64,000 nucleotides of DNA from Sipunculus nudus (Eukaryota; Annelida; Sipuncula; Golfingiida; Sipunculidae), in contig CM049317.1 of assembly GCA_026874595.1 (NCBI GenBank), positions 48,078,401 to 48,142,400 of the forward strand, given 5' to 3'. The translations under genes were made by a program, and so were the position numbers. The notes beneath the pieces were generated by a model, which searched no databases, had not been told where the DNA came from, and saw nothing but the letters and a program-made list of their open reading frames with translations. Below are positions 35,401 to 45,900 of the stretch, in pieces (the first letter of the stretch is position 1; each line of letters opens with the position of its first letter).

Positions 35401-36450
35401 TGGAAACAGACGCACAAATGGACACTGGGCAGCAAGGAAAGGTCAGAGGTCAACCAAAAATGAAGGCGCAGCAGTTCACATGTGACCTGATGATAAACCC
35501 GATTCTCTTAAAATGCAAACCAAGTTTTTTCAAACAGTTGAAAGATATAGTTCCAATAATCTGGGAATTCTGCATCTAAACATTGTGTCCAGACGTCTAG
35601 ACGCTGTGTCTAAACGTCTAGACACATTGTCTAGACACCCCCAGAGCCAGGTCAGTTGCCATGGTGTGTTCTGGACCCCACCTGTTTGTACTGAGTGACC
35701 TCTTGACTTGGCTGCATGAAGTCAAATCTGTTTTCAAATACAGAAAGCCTTTTTCAATTGGCTACAATGTTTTTTTAAAACTGTATTTACCCAAACTATT
35801 CTTATAAAACTGGCAGAACCCTACCATAGAATAATTCTTGTAAAGTTTAAACCAATCAGCTGAACAGTTTCATCATAAATCAGTGTATAAGCTAGAAGAG
35901 TTTAAAATTACATTTTCGCTTGTAAAAAAACACATCAATGTAGGTGGCGCCACCAATACCTCAAAATCAGATATGACATATGTGACAAACATTGGTATAA
36001 AATTTGGTCATTATAGCTCTAGCCGTTTCTGAGATTTTAATTTTTGTGTGCTTTTTTGGACAGATGACTAAGTTCAACCTCCTGTAACTCGGCCAAAAAC
36101 TTCGAACTGGAACCATTCAAACAAACTTGAGAGAGATTGTTCCAGGGATCATTTCTGTGAAATATTGGACAATTTGGCTGGACAGTTTCAGAGAAGAAGA
36201 TTTTTTAAGGGTTTTAAACTTTTTCTCTATAAAATCCAAATTAATGCAGATACCCAATAATAAGCTCCAGGGCACCAAGTTTCACATGTGACGAATTCTT
36301 ACATGAAATTTGGAGCTGCTAGCTCAGACAGTTTCTGACTTACAGCCATGGACGTCGGAAAGCCAGCCCTGGACGGCGGACGGCGGACGGCTGACGTCGG
36401 ACGGACGACGCTGCGCCATCGCATAAGCTCACAGGTTCGCTAAAAAATCA
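35401..36450 (+). mobile_element. Continuation of the core-repeat element with ACGG-type tract
   Basis: Contains another perfect GGTGGCGCCACC (35943-35954) followed by 'aaatttggtcattatagctctagccgtttctgagat'-type text (only partly conserved). It ends in a dense GGACGGCGGACGG tract at about 36372-36412 and then 'gcataagctcacaggttcgct'. Together with 34561-35400 it has the order core repeats, then GACG tract, then end. No coding capacity. The far boundary is inferred from the position of the tract. Confidence 0.55.
35590..35636. repeat. Cluster of three GTCTAGAC palindromes
   Basis: The 8-base palindrome GTCTAGAC occurs three times in about 45 bp (near 35596, 35617, 35629), within ACGTCTAGACG- and TGTCTAGACA-type contexts, so the whole stretch can fold in several registers. 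Confidence 0.75.
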
Positions 36451-36754
36451 ATTGATGAGTCCACTGGGATCACTTCTTTCCAAGATCGTGATATGAAACC
36501 GTGAGCTACATGAGAGTTACTTTTTATCAGTTTCATAGTAAAATGGACCGCCCTCTGTTATGTCAGTGGCTGAGCATCCATTTGTCTTTTCAAGAAGTTA
36601 ATATTCTAGCTCTGTTCCACACCAAATATATCCAACCATATAACAAGGCTCTAGCCATAGCTGGGGTTTAAGCGTTTGGTCGTCTGTATGGGCAGAGGAA
36701 ACTGGATCAAATAACGCGACCTGAACAGGTCACTGCCATCTACCCAAAAAAACC

Positions 36755-36817
36755 GGGGGTCAAACCAGGGTCACCAGCGGGGAGCGTGAAGCTTTTAACC
36801 ACTCGACTGTCAAGATA
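36755..36817 (-). repeat. tRNA-derived SINE-like head (Pol III A and B boxes)
   Basis: On the minus strand GTCGAGTGGTTAAAAGC (36807-36791) resembles a tRNA D-arm/A box. GGTTTGACCCC (36766-36756) resembles the B box, flanked by CCTGG/CCCGG that would form a T-stem with one mismatch. Spacing is slightly short for an intact tRNA and no complete acceptor stem is seen, so this is a tRNA-derived SINE promoter or tRNA pseudogene, not a functional tRNA. The body would extend toward lower coordinates. Confidence 0.5.
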
Positions 36818-37224
36818 AGTATTAAATGAAAAATTAATCAACTGTGTCCGTAAGTAAAATTTTGTAGTTTTATATTATCATCCCAACAAATATTCAGTCT
36901 TACAAACAAATAAAAACAGAACTCTGTTATATATTTAAAGCATAAGTCTAATGTAGATGGATAGACATATTGGACCCATATGGAGGAATATTAATAAAGT
37001 AAACGTTAGTACCACATAAGTTAGTTCCACGGACTCTTAGGCGAAACCGTAAATTCAGGCAAACGGTCATATACAAGAAAAGTCATACTCTTAACTTCGA
37101 TAATATATATATTCTAGACTATATTCGTAGAATACCAGGTACCTAGCTCCTATTTTGAATTAAAGTAAACAAACACAAATTGTTTTTAAATAAACAAAAA
37201 ACAAGCGAATTCGTAGAATTAATG

Positions 37225-37660
37225 TCACCCGCTTTGGGATCTTGTTGTTTTTCATGCTTGATAAAGGACAGACAGACGGAGTGACAGACAGACAGACAGA
37301 AGCCAGACACTCCAAAACAAACCCAACCAGGGTATGCATGAGAGCAATCAGTGACCAAAATTTGAATGAAATCGGATAATATTTAGGAAAGTTATCCCAC
37401 AGTAAAAAAAAACCTGACAGACAGACAGACAAAGTGACAGACAGACAGACAGACAGAAGCCAGACACTCCAAAACCAATCCCAACCAAGGTATGCATAAG
37501 AGCATTCACTGACCTAAATTTGGATGAAATCGGATAATAATTAGGAAAGTTATCGCACGGAAACGAAACCTGACGGACGGACAGACAGGCAGACAGACAG
37601 AAGGACAGCTAGACAGACAAACCAAAAACAATATCCCCCGCATCCGCGGAGCGGGAGACA
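37225..37660 (+). mobile_element. Core-repeat element with ACAG tracts and CCCCGC hairpin end
   Basis: It starts with tcacccgctttgggatc (the family end seen inverted at 32914-32965). It has two ~156-bp units, anchored by AGCCAGACAC at 37301 and 37457, each preceded by a (GACA)n tract and carrying gatgaaatcggataat. It closes with a GACGGACGGACAGACAGGC tract (about 37573-37618) and a hairpin end cccccgc-atccgcgga-gcggg (about 37635-37655). Architecture as in the 1-420 and 8711-10540 elements, with a different core. No ORF of note: frames at 37143-37432 on the minus strand simply read the tract. Confidence 0.75.
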
Positions 37661-39547
37661 ATAAAGTAAACGAAAGTAAAGTAAATTTATAGAAGACACT
37701 TCCTGTTATTTCTCTCCCTCAAAGTTAAACCAGTGGAATATAATGTAGGCACAATGACTTTTTGTCTTTGAAAGAATGTATACACAGAACACTGATAAGA
37801 AATGCTATTGTCAGTCATCTTTTTATTGATATTTCTCTTTCATGGCCTCCTGAAGGAGCAGTACCTGGCCAATAAAGAAAGAAAGAGTGACAGCTGTAAT
37901 CCAGTTATACACAAAACATATTATATACACGGCTTTTCTTTATAAACTTTGTCCAAAACTAAGATGTTAGGGTTCATGTTTCATGTTTCAGACGCACAGC
38001 TGCGTTGACTTAAATTGGCAGTACCTATTGTTGTCACTTCCATAACTTTTAGAAACACGATTCAGAATCGTCCGTATTCATAACACGCATGCGGCACCCA
38101 GAACAACGATGACACGGATGGAACAATATCAATTCTTCATAATTATTTTTACAATATACCATGTCACTTTTTCTGATAAAATCTATATATGAGAAGCGAA
38201 CCATTTGAATTCAATGAAATAAAACGAAGAGTTTTTTCTAGGCCTGTGTTCTTTCGCGAGAAAATACAGATAATGTTTGATTGAAGCTGTCCTTGTGTGT
38301 GATACTGAAGGAGGGTACAAGCGTATGACGTAAGTCTAGAGATTGATATAATACAATCTTACAATCTAAACGATACAAAAGACAAATGCATTTAAATAAG
38401 CTTCTGCAGGCGACAACGCAACCACCACTGGCATCATCATAAATGTTATGATATGTTAGATAGCAGCAGTGATTCACAAATCATGTCGAGACAACTGTGA
38501 AAAAAGGCCTAGCTGATGCCATCCAAAACCTCCCATTTTCGGCAGCGGAATCCAATTTAAAGATTACTGCTAAACGTATACTCCGACACTGTCATTTTTA
38601 ATGTCCATATTTTGAAAAAAAAATAAAGTCGTACAAGAAACAATGTTTCACCACACTGGCCATGTTGATCAGCTAGGTTAAAGTAGATAATGATTTTATC
38701 GGTACACCCGATTTGATATAAGCTTATATTGGAGAATAAATGTAAAACAGAGGAAATATCATTTCAAACATAATTTGACACAAGGGTCGCAACAAAGCAT
38801 TTCTTCAATAATTTAGAATACATCAACTTTTATGTATAACCTTTATCCACCGTCCGGAGGTCGTAAACAACTTAAACCAATTTGCCTTCCTATAAACTTC
38901 CGTGGCTTAATTTAAACCCCTTTCCAATGATAGACCATTTGACACGAAGCTTTTATGTAAACAGAAGCTTCTCCATAGTTGATCACAAATAAAACAAAAA
39001 TGAAAGTACAATGTGTAAACCTTATTACGCATAATGCGTCAATGAAAACGTTAATGATTTATTTTTAATAAGTAGTGTCGGTGGCCCTTAGCTATTAAAA
39101 AATAACTTATTTTAGGGATAGAACAATTATCTTCTATAAATGTGAGCTCCAAATTACCAAGACAAAAGCCCTATCCCAGTACTCATCTTATCTTGCAATA
39201 TTAAAGTTGTATCAGTTTGAAAGTATAACAGACGATTTCATTAATAAGGCACTAGTCAGGGGACTATTCTATCGCAGATGAATACGGCCTTTCTATTTTC
39301 ACGTAAGTGATTACTAACCTACTCTGGCCTTAAGCGCATACTGAAGGTTTGTGTTAACTTGTAATTATCCATTCTATGTCTCCATATCTGTAGAAATCCT
39401 CAGGTTGCCTACATAATTATTTTCTGTATATTTTTCTCTAGGCTTGGACTACATGGTGATTTTACTCATGGCCATCTTTGCACAATTCCAGAACTGTGAG
39501 TTAATCACCACGAATCGCTTGCAGTGTTGGGACTTGTTGTTCTTGTG
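37661..39547. other. AT-rich non-coding stretch
   Basis: No gene, RNA or long repeat recognised; one minus-strand frame (38238-38477) without family resemblance. Confidence 0.4.
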
Positions 39548-39722
39548 CAGAAGCGGATCCAGGGGGGCACCCCCCTTTTTTCATCCGAAGCAACCTTTTT
39601 AAGGGTTTCAGACACATTTTGCTGCCTAGAACGCCCCTTTAGACCTGGGGACCTTTTTTTTAATTTTTTCATTGGTTCTCCTGGTGTGACCCCAGTTTTC
39701 CTAAATCCTGGATCCGCCCCTG
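39548..39722. mobile_element. hAT-like MITE, 175 bp
   Basis: Ends cagaagcggatccagg (39548) and cctggatccgcccctg (39722) are inverted repeats matching at 14 of 16 positions. TTGTG flanks the element directly on both sides (39543-39547 and 39723-39727), a perfect 5-bp duplication. The CAGNGGCGGATCCAGG end belongs to a widespread class of small invertebrate MITEs usually placed in hAT. The interior has G, C and T runs and no coding capacity; the frame 39524-39754 merely reads through it. Confidence 0.8.
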
Positions 39723-39727
39723 TTGTG

Positions 39728-42120
39728 GCAAAGAAAGCGAAAAACCAATGGTGAGTGTAGATTATAGAGGGCAGTTCTTTAGGTTAATGGGTGATATAAT
39801 CGAGTGCTACCGACCGCGGGTGATTTTTGGTTGAGCGAAGATGTTTTTGCATTACTATACATGGATATCACTATAACAGGGTATTTCTAATGGGTTGACT
39901 CCTAATAGCAGCTCCTTGAACCAATACCAACGTCATTTCTGTAACCCATTGATCATAACAACAGTCCTCGAACCGGAAGTATTTTTTTCATAATCTGTTC
40001 AAAGGAAAGATCTGCAGGAGATAAGGATTACTGACAAATTTGAGAAATTACTTGGAGTGTAGGACAGTTAACGATAATGTTTTAACTTTTTTAAACTAAA
40101 ATATTGGGTATGAATCAGTATGCGTTTCATAGCACATCGGTACAGTTAGCGGAGTTGTTGCTTAGTCATTCTTATAAAGGTGATGACGATTAATAAAACA
40201 CTGATAAAGAGAACCATAGTTAATCAATAATGATGACATTGAGGCATCAATGGCTGGCATATCACGATTTTTACCAAATAAAACATTATTAAGTAAAGTG
40301 TTCCATTTAAAGATATTTGGAACATTATTTAGCATCTGATGGAAACCCTTAATTTCCTGTCAGCTGCCAGAGCTAATTCAGGTTGCAGTTTTATACCATA
40401 CGGTCAGGTTCCTTTAAAATGGTTTCCTCTGTGTGTGTGTGTGTGTGTATCCTGTTTTATTTCATAAGTCTAAAGAAATGACGTCTCTGTGATATATTTA
40501 ATTTAATGCAACAGGCTCCGCAAAAACGATACACTCCTGGACAGTTAAACAAAGTCCGTCTTCTTCACTCTAGCGAATAATACCATTGGTATTGGGTTAC
40601 GAAGATGAGATTTATCGGAAACGTACGTGTTCAAGTAGCGGGAGAAGCTGTTATGAATGAATTGTCAAAGTAGGGACTACACGGTAGAACAATCCGTCAG
40701 CACTTACAACAGGATAAAACATATAAACTCAATACAAATCTTAACAAATGACGACAAGCATACAATAGCCAAAAATAAATTCATTCCTCCTGTAGATATA
40801 ATCCCCTAACCACATCTTATGTAGAAAGAGACTAACGTCACATCCACTTAGCAAGCAGCCTTGTAAATTCAGATTGATCTTACCCTGCACCCAGTTTAAT
40901 TTTATAGACCTTAGCTTATTTATAGACCTTAGCGTATCATCTCTATCTACTCTGAATTTCTCCAAATCTTTGGGCCTAATAGAAAATAGATAATAATTAA
41001 ACATTCACTTAGCTATCATCTTTGTCGTTGCTGAAGGATCGCCTGGGGCGGGGGCCCCTGACTTCTTCAAATACGGCGCTCGAGCGCCATCTTTTCCATC
41101 TTAAAAATAGACCAAGGCCTGTACGGGGGCACGGTAAACGGGGACGGTATATTACGCAACTTTATAATCGAGGTGCAATGCATTTCTAGTTTATTTCATG
41201 TTTGCAAGAGTTTCAACGAATTATCTTTTTATTTTTTTACATCATCCTCATTTTCATATTGAATTTCAGTTCCTTCCATACTTTATTTGACCATGTTTAA
41301 CCGGCAAAGAAAACATTGGCTATATCCAATAGAGGTAACTGGTTTGTAACTGCATTTGTTAGTCCTGTTTTTATACATTTTGTATATTTGTTTGATCTCT
41401 GATGCATTAGCTATATATAATACATGTCAAAGCTGCACTTTTGATGCCCCATGTTCATTTACATTAACAACCTCACATTTCTTCGATATTATGATTTTTA
41501 ATATTTTATTAATTTTTTTAATCAGTTCGAGTGGAAGAAAAAAGGAAGAAAAAAGACTAAAAGGCTTCTGTGATTGGATACCAACTAAGAAAAATGACAA
41601 GTAAGGAAATGAATTTTATAATTTCTCCTTATTGATTGGACAGCATGGATTGATTGGACAGCATGGATGATGACTTTGCAGTATTGATATTGTGTTTTTT
41701 TTTCTTTTTTTTTCATAAAACTCTTCTGTAAACTCTCAGAATTGTCTCTACAATACTGCACCTGGCCTCTCTTTTATAATCCATTAGAAAGGCTAAAAAC
41801 TAATGGCCTCGTAAATCCGCTCAGAGTGACATTTCTCTTGTATAACTATGGAAAGGTTTCAGACATTCCAGGCTTATCCGTGCCCGAAATGTGTCCATAA
41901 ACCAGCGTTGTTTGGATGAATGTGACGGCTGTGTTACACAAAGGCCGGGCTGAAGACAAGGGAAAACAGAAACAGTGATACGTTGAATATAGCGGTACAA
42001 TATGTCACCTCTTCGTTAGGCGTTTATATGACGATAATGATAAAGTTATTATTAAATATGCGACGCCTTTGGTGTTTAAGACATGCAAACTGAAAAATTG
42101 CCTGTTTAGCATTTTTATTA
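39728..42120. other. Non-coding stretch with small structures
   Basis: No recognisable genes. Contains (GT)9 at 40431-40448, a 19-bp duplication 'tttatagaccttagc' near 40911-40935, a perfect palindrome GGCGCTCGAGCGCC (41075-41088) inside a locally GC-rich patch, and a tandem duplication of 'attgattggacagcatgg' at 41631-41666. Confidence 0.45.
40431..40448. repeat. (GT)9 microsatellite
   Basis: Nine perfect GT dinucleotides. Confidence 0.95.
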
Positions 42121-42122
42121 TT

Positions 42123-42960
42123 CCCTCGCAACGAAGTTGCAGGAGGGGATGTAGTAACGCCTCCGTTCGTGGGTCCGTCTGTCCGTCCCTCTGTCCGTCC
42201 GTCCGGAATTGGCATGTGGACCGATTTTAAGCCAAACTATTTGAACAAAACCTTTCATCTTGCACATATGTCTCACCCATCCACGGATGAAGAACCCTGT
42301 CGATTGTGGGTCACAGAGTCAAAGCTCAAGGTCACAGACCCACACCATGAAAAAGCTTGTGGACCTATTTTAATTCAAAAGATTTGACTAGAACCTTTCA
42401 TCTTGCACTTACAATTCGCCAACCAATAGATGAAGAACCTTTTCGATTTTGAGGTCATGAGATCAAAGGTCAAGGCCACAGGACCCACTTCTTGAAAAAG
42501 CTTATGAACCCATTTCAGGCTAAACCTTTTGACTCAAATTTTTCATCTTGCACATTTTGCTTACTCACTAACAGATGAAGAACCCTATCGATGTTGCGGT
42601 CATGGGGTCAAAGGTCAAGGCTACTGCACCCACTTCTTGAAAAAGCTTGTGGACCCATTTAAATCTAAGCCGTTTCACCAAAACCTTTCATCTTGCATAT
42701 ATGGCTCAACATCCAACAGATAAAGATTTTGGGTCACGGGTTAAAAGGTTTAGGCCACAGGACCCACTTTTTGAAAAAGCTTTTGGATGCGTTTTAAGTC
42801 AAACCGTTTGACCAAAGCCTGTCATCTGGCTCACCCACCTTTTGATAATGGGTTTGAGGTCACAGGGTCAAAGTTCAAGGTCATTTAGATGGGCTCCTCA
42901 TTTTCACACTGTGTAATACACCAAGTATAATTATGCTCCCGTGCGAGGGGATGCTCCGCA
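42123..42960 (-). mobile_element. Core-repeat element: hairpin, (GTCC)n, five ~143-bp units
   Basis: The left end is a hairpin (42123-42147: CCCTC-GCAAC-gaa-GTTGC-ag-GAGGG). It is followed by a gtccgt/gtctgtcc tract (about 42173-42206) and about five ~143-bp units anchored by CCTTTCATCTTGCAC at 42251, 42394, ~42537, 42684 and (degenerate) ~42818. TGCGAGGG (42942-42949) is the exact inverse of CCCTCGCA at the left end. On the minus strand the order is core array, (GGAC)n, hairpin, the same plan as the other core-repeat elements here. Frames at 42169-42387 and 42529-42723 read the repeats and are not genes. Confidence 0.8.
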
Positions 42961-45900
42961 TTGCGATGCCCTTTTTTCATCTGGATTGTAGAAATAGCGC
43001 TTGTTCGCTCATATGAACTCTTTCCAGTTTTTTTTTATTAATAAGCTGTACAATTAGGCAACAAATATATTATATCATATTTTCATGTACTAATAAAATT
43101 AACACAAGTCAGGTTAATTATTATAACATTCATTTCTTATTTTATTGCGAAAGGTAACACCGATGTACGAATTGTGATATCACTATATGATAGTGATATT
43201 ATGCTAAATATTATCTCACATGCATCCACTTACAATGTCTAAAGTTATCCTATGACAACGGGACTTTATTGGCGAAGGTTTGCGCTCTGTAAGCGCTTTC
43301 CTATTAATAACGTGCTCTTCGTCAGCAGTAAGCAAGGCGTTTTTTTGTCAACTAATCCCACGTACAAGATCTCAGGTTCTGGTTCTCACTTCGCTTCATA
43401 TGAAATGAAGTTACATCCAGGCTTTATTCAAATCAAATTTTCATAGAAACAGATCAGTACTTATTAATATTTAGATTAAACGACCGACTGTATCGAATTG
43501 ACGCTTGTCTGAGATCCAATTGGACCCATTTTTACAGAAGAAAAATACTATAGGAATGTCTAGAAAATAAGTCGTAAAATGATCATGGGGGTTCCCAATA
43601 TTATTTGCACAATCTCTGCAAAAGGGAGAGAAATATAATATGTGTGAGCTGATGGGGGACTTGATAAGTATGTATCTGCTCTAAGGCCAGATGCTTACAG
43701 ACTCCTCCTCTGTCTTCCTCAGGTTTGACACATCATTTGAGACGATATCACCTTTTTCTATCGGGTTCAACGATTTTACAATAAAACGGACTCTTTGCAG
43801 AATTACTCCGATACATCGCCTTGTAGTGCACATTTATCCCGAAAACGTAAACTGGAAATCGATATTTCCAAAGTAAATATTCTTTGATAACTGTTTGGTA
43901 TGTTGTTATCTAGGTAAGGCCTAGTTAATATTTTAACTCGTATCACAAATGCTAGATTATATGTATGGAACACACAAAAACACATTTGAAATGGCTTCTG
44001 CCTGCTGTTTAATGCACATATGAACCATTTGATGGAATTTATCCCAGAATCATATTGATGCTGTTCTTTTCAACAGATGTTTGTTAAAACGAATTCAGTT
44101 ACAGTGAAGTCCAGCCGCGTCGGTTAAGTATGATAAGCCCCATACAGATTCTTTAAATCCCTAGGAATGAAGAAACTTTCGTATCAAATGAACATTGTTT
44201 TATATCAAGGCTGTTATTTACCGAAACTAATATACAATAACATAATGCCTCTTCCAAACATTCATTTTATTTGTTATTGATTTCTTCCCAAAAGCAATAA
44301 CTTAGCTGTAAATAAATCATTCTAACTTGGCTGTAAATATATAATTCTAAATGCATTAAAACAGCTCTGAACCCTGGCAGGCTAATTATGTAGCAATAAC
44401 ATATTGCTTAAACAAAAATGTGATCTGATGTATCAAATTTAACATTTCAAACTGAATTGGAGGGACTTTTCTTCGCTGCAGAACTCATTCTATTAGTTCT
44501 GCAAAAAGTCCAACATAGAGAAAAAAGGACTCCTCTGCTGTTTTAATATATTGAAAGATTTCAGTCAATTCCGGAGCGATATCTTCTTATGTATATACCC
44601 ATTTTATCAGGTCCCTAGCGTAAAGTCTCTGTGACATTTTGCACCTGGTTTTCTCTCTGATAATCATAAAACCTGGCGATCCAGGATATAACACTTTTCA
44701 AATATCTTGCTTATTTATCTCTCTCTTCGTGCTCAATAAGCATTATCATATCTAATCAGTTTTGACCGTACCGATACAAAGTACACCTTTGTAACAAAAA
44801 TGCAGGTAAGCGCGCCTCCTGAGATGGACTAATGGCACGCCACTGGAAAGGTGACATTAAGACAGATCATACACATTACTCTTCCCTTTCCTGATTTCCA
44901 CTGAGGCAGTAAAAGAAACTTTCAATTAATTCCTATACTCATGGATTTCTCCTGGTGAAAAAAAACTGCCTCAAGCGGATGAGAATCCCGTTCGTTATAT
45001 CTACTGTCATACCAAACCGAAGCTTTAATATCATCATGCAATCCAGAAGTTTAAACAGGGAATGTTATTTCTCAAAAAAAAGTTCAAACATATAGTCAAC
45101 AGGCGTCGAAATTTTCCATATGCATGAAGTTACTGCTGATCAAAGGTTCTTGTTTGAGGAAATATCCACCCTATAACCTTTAACATTTATAAGCATCTAC
45201 TGTTAATGGCTGTCGAACACCTTGGTAACAAATGCCTGTAGCTGATATCCTTCCTGATAAGGGTAGTTTAAGTGATAAACGTAAATCCTAATAAAATTGA
45301 TGACATCTCGAAGTGTTAAATAGGTCAATGTGCAAGGGAGACCATATGATACATCAAGGTTCTAGCTTAATCCAGAATTTAAAATGAAAACAATCGGTAT
45401 GTGTTTGTAATAATAATAACTAATTCATCAATTTCAAATATCATATATTTATGAGAAGGAAAGAAATAATTAAAATTGCGTTAGGCTAGGTAATCAGTGA
45501 TTTTTAAAATGATGCAATGTATACGGTATATAAAACAGGAGAGTTAACACTATATTACTTTGTTCGGCATATGTAGAACTGTTTACAGTTGATCACAATG
45601 AAAAACATTCAGTATAAAGTAGGCGAAGTAGTGACACAGAAAACTTGGAAACTGGTTTTAATCTATTCATAAACCAGCAATGGGCGAGTTTGGGCTAATG
45701 GCTAATGTTTAGAATTAAGTGACAATTTCCGATACACTTATCAAAATAGGGACATAAGGGGAACTGCACATCATATAAGACATCCGCGATTTTATAGTCT
45801 TTATTTGAAATACCTTCTGTGTGTAATACTTTTATAAAGCATAATCATGAAATACAATACTGTCCTCTTCTTACGACAAAACACTAAAGAGCACTTGTTA

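Noticed and set aside
37143-37432. Minus-strand cysteine/serine/valine-rich frames
   Set aside because: They translate the GACA tracts (CLSV/SVCL repeats) of the core-repeat element.
43252-43446. Possible exon with 'tgcgctctgtaagcgctttcc'
   Set aside because: No splice context, homology or matching neighbouring exon; a chance frame in non-coding DNA.
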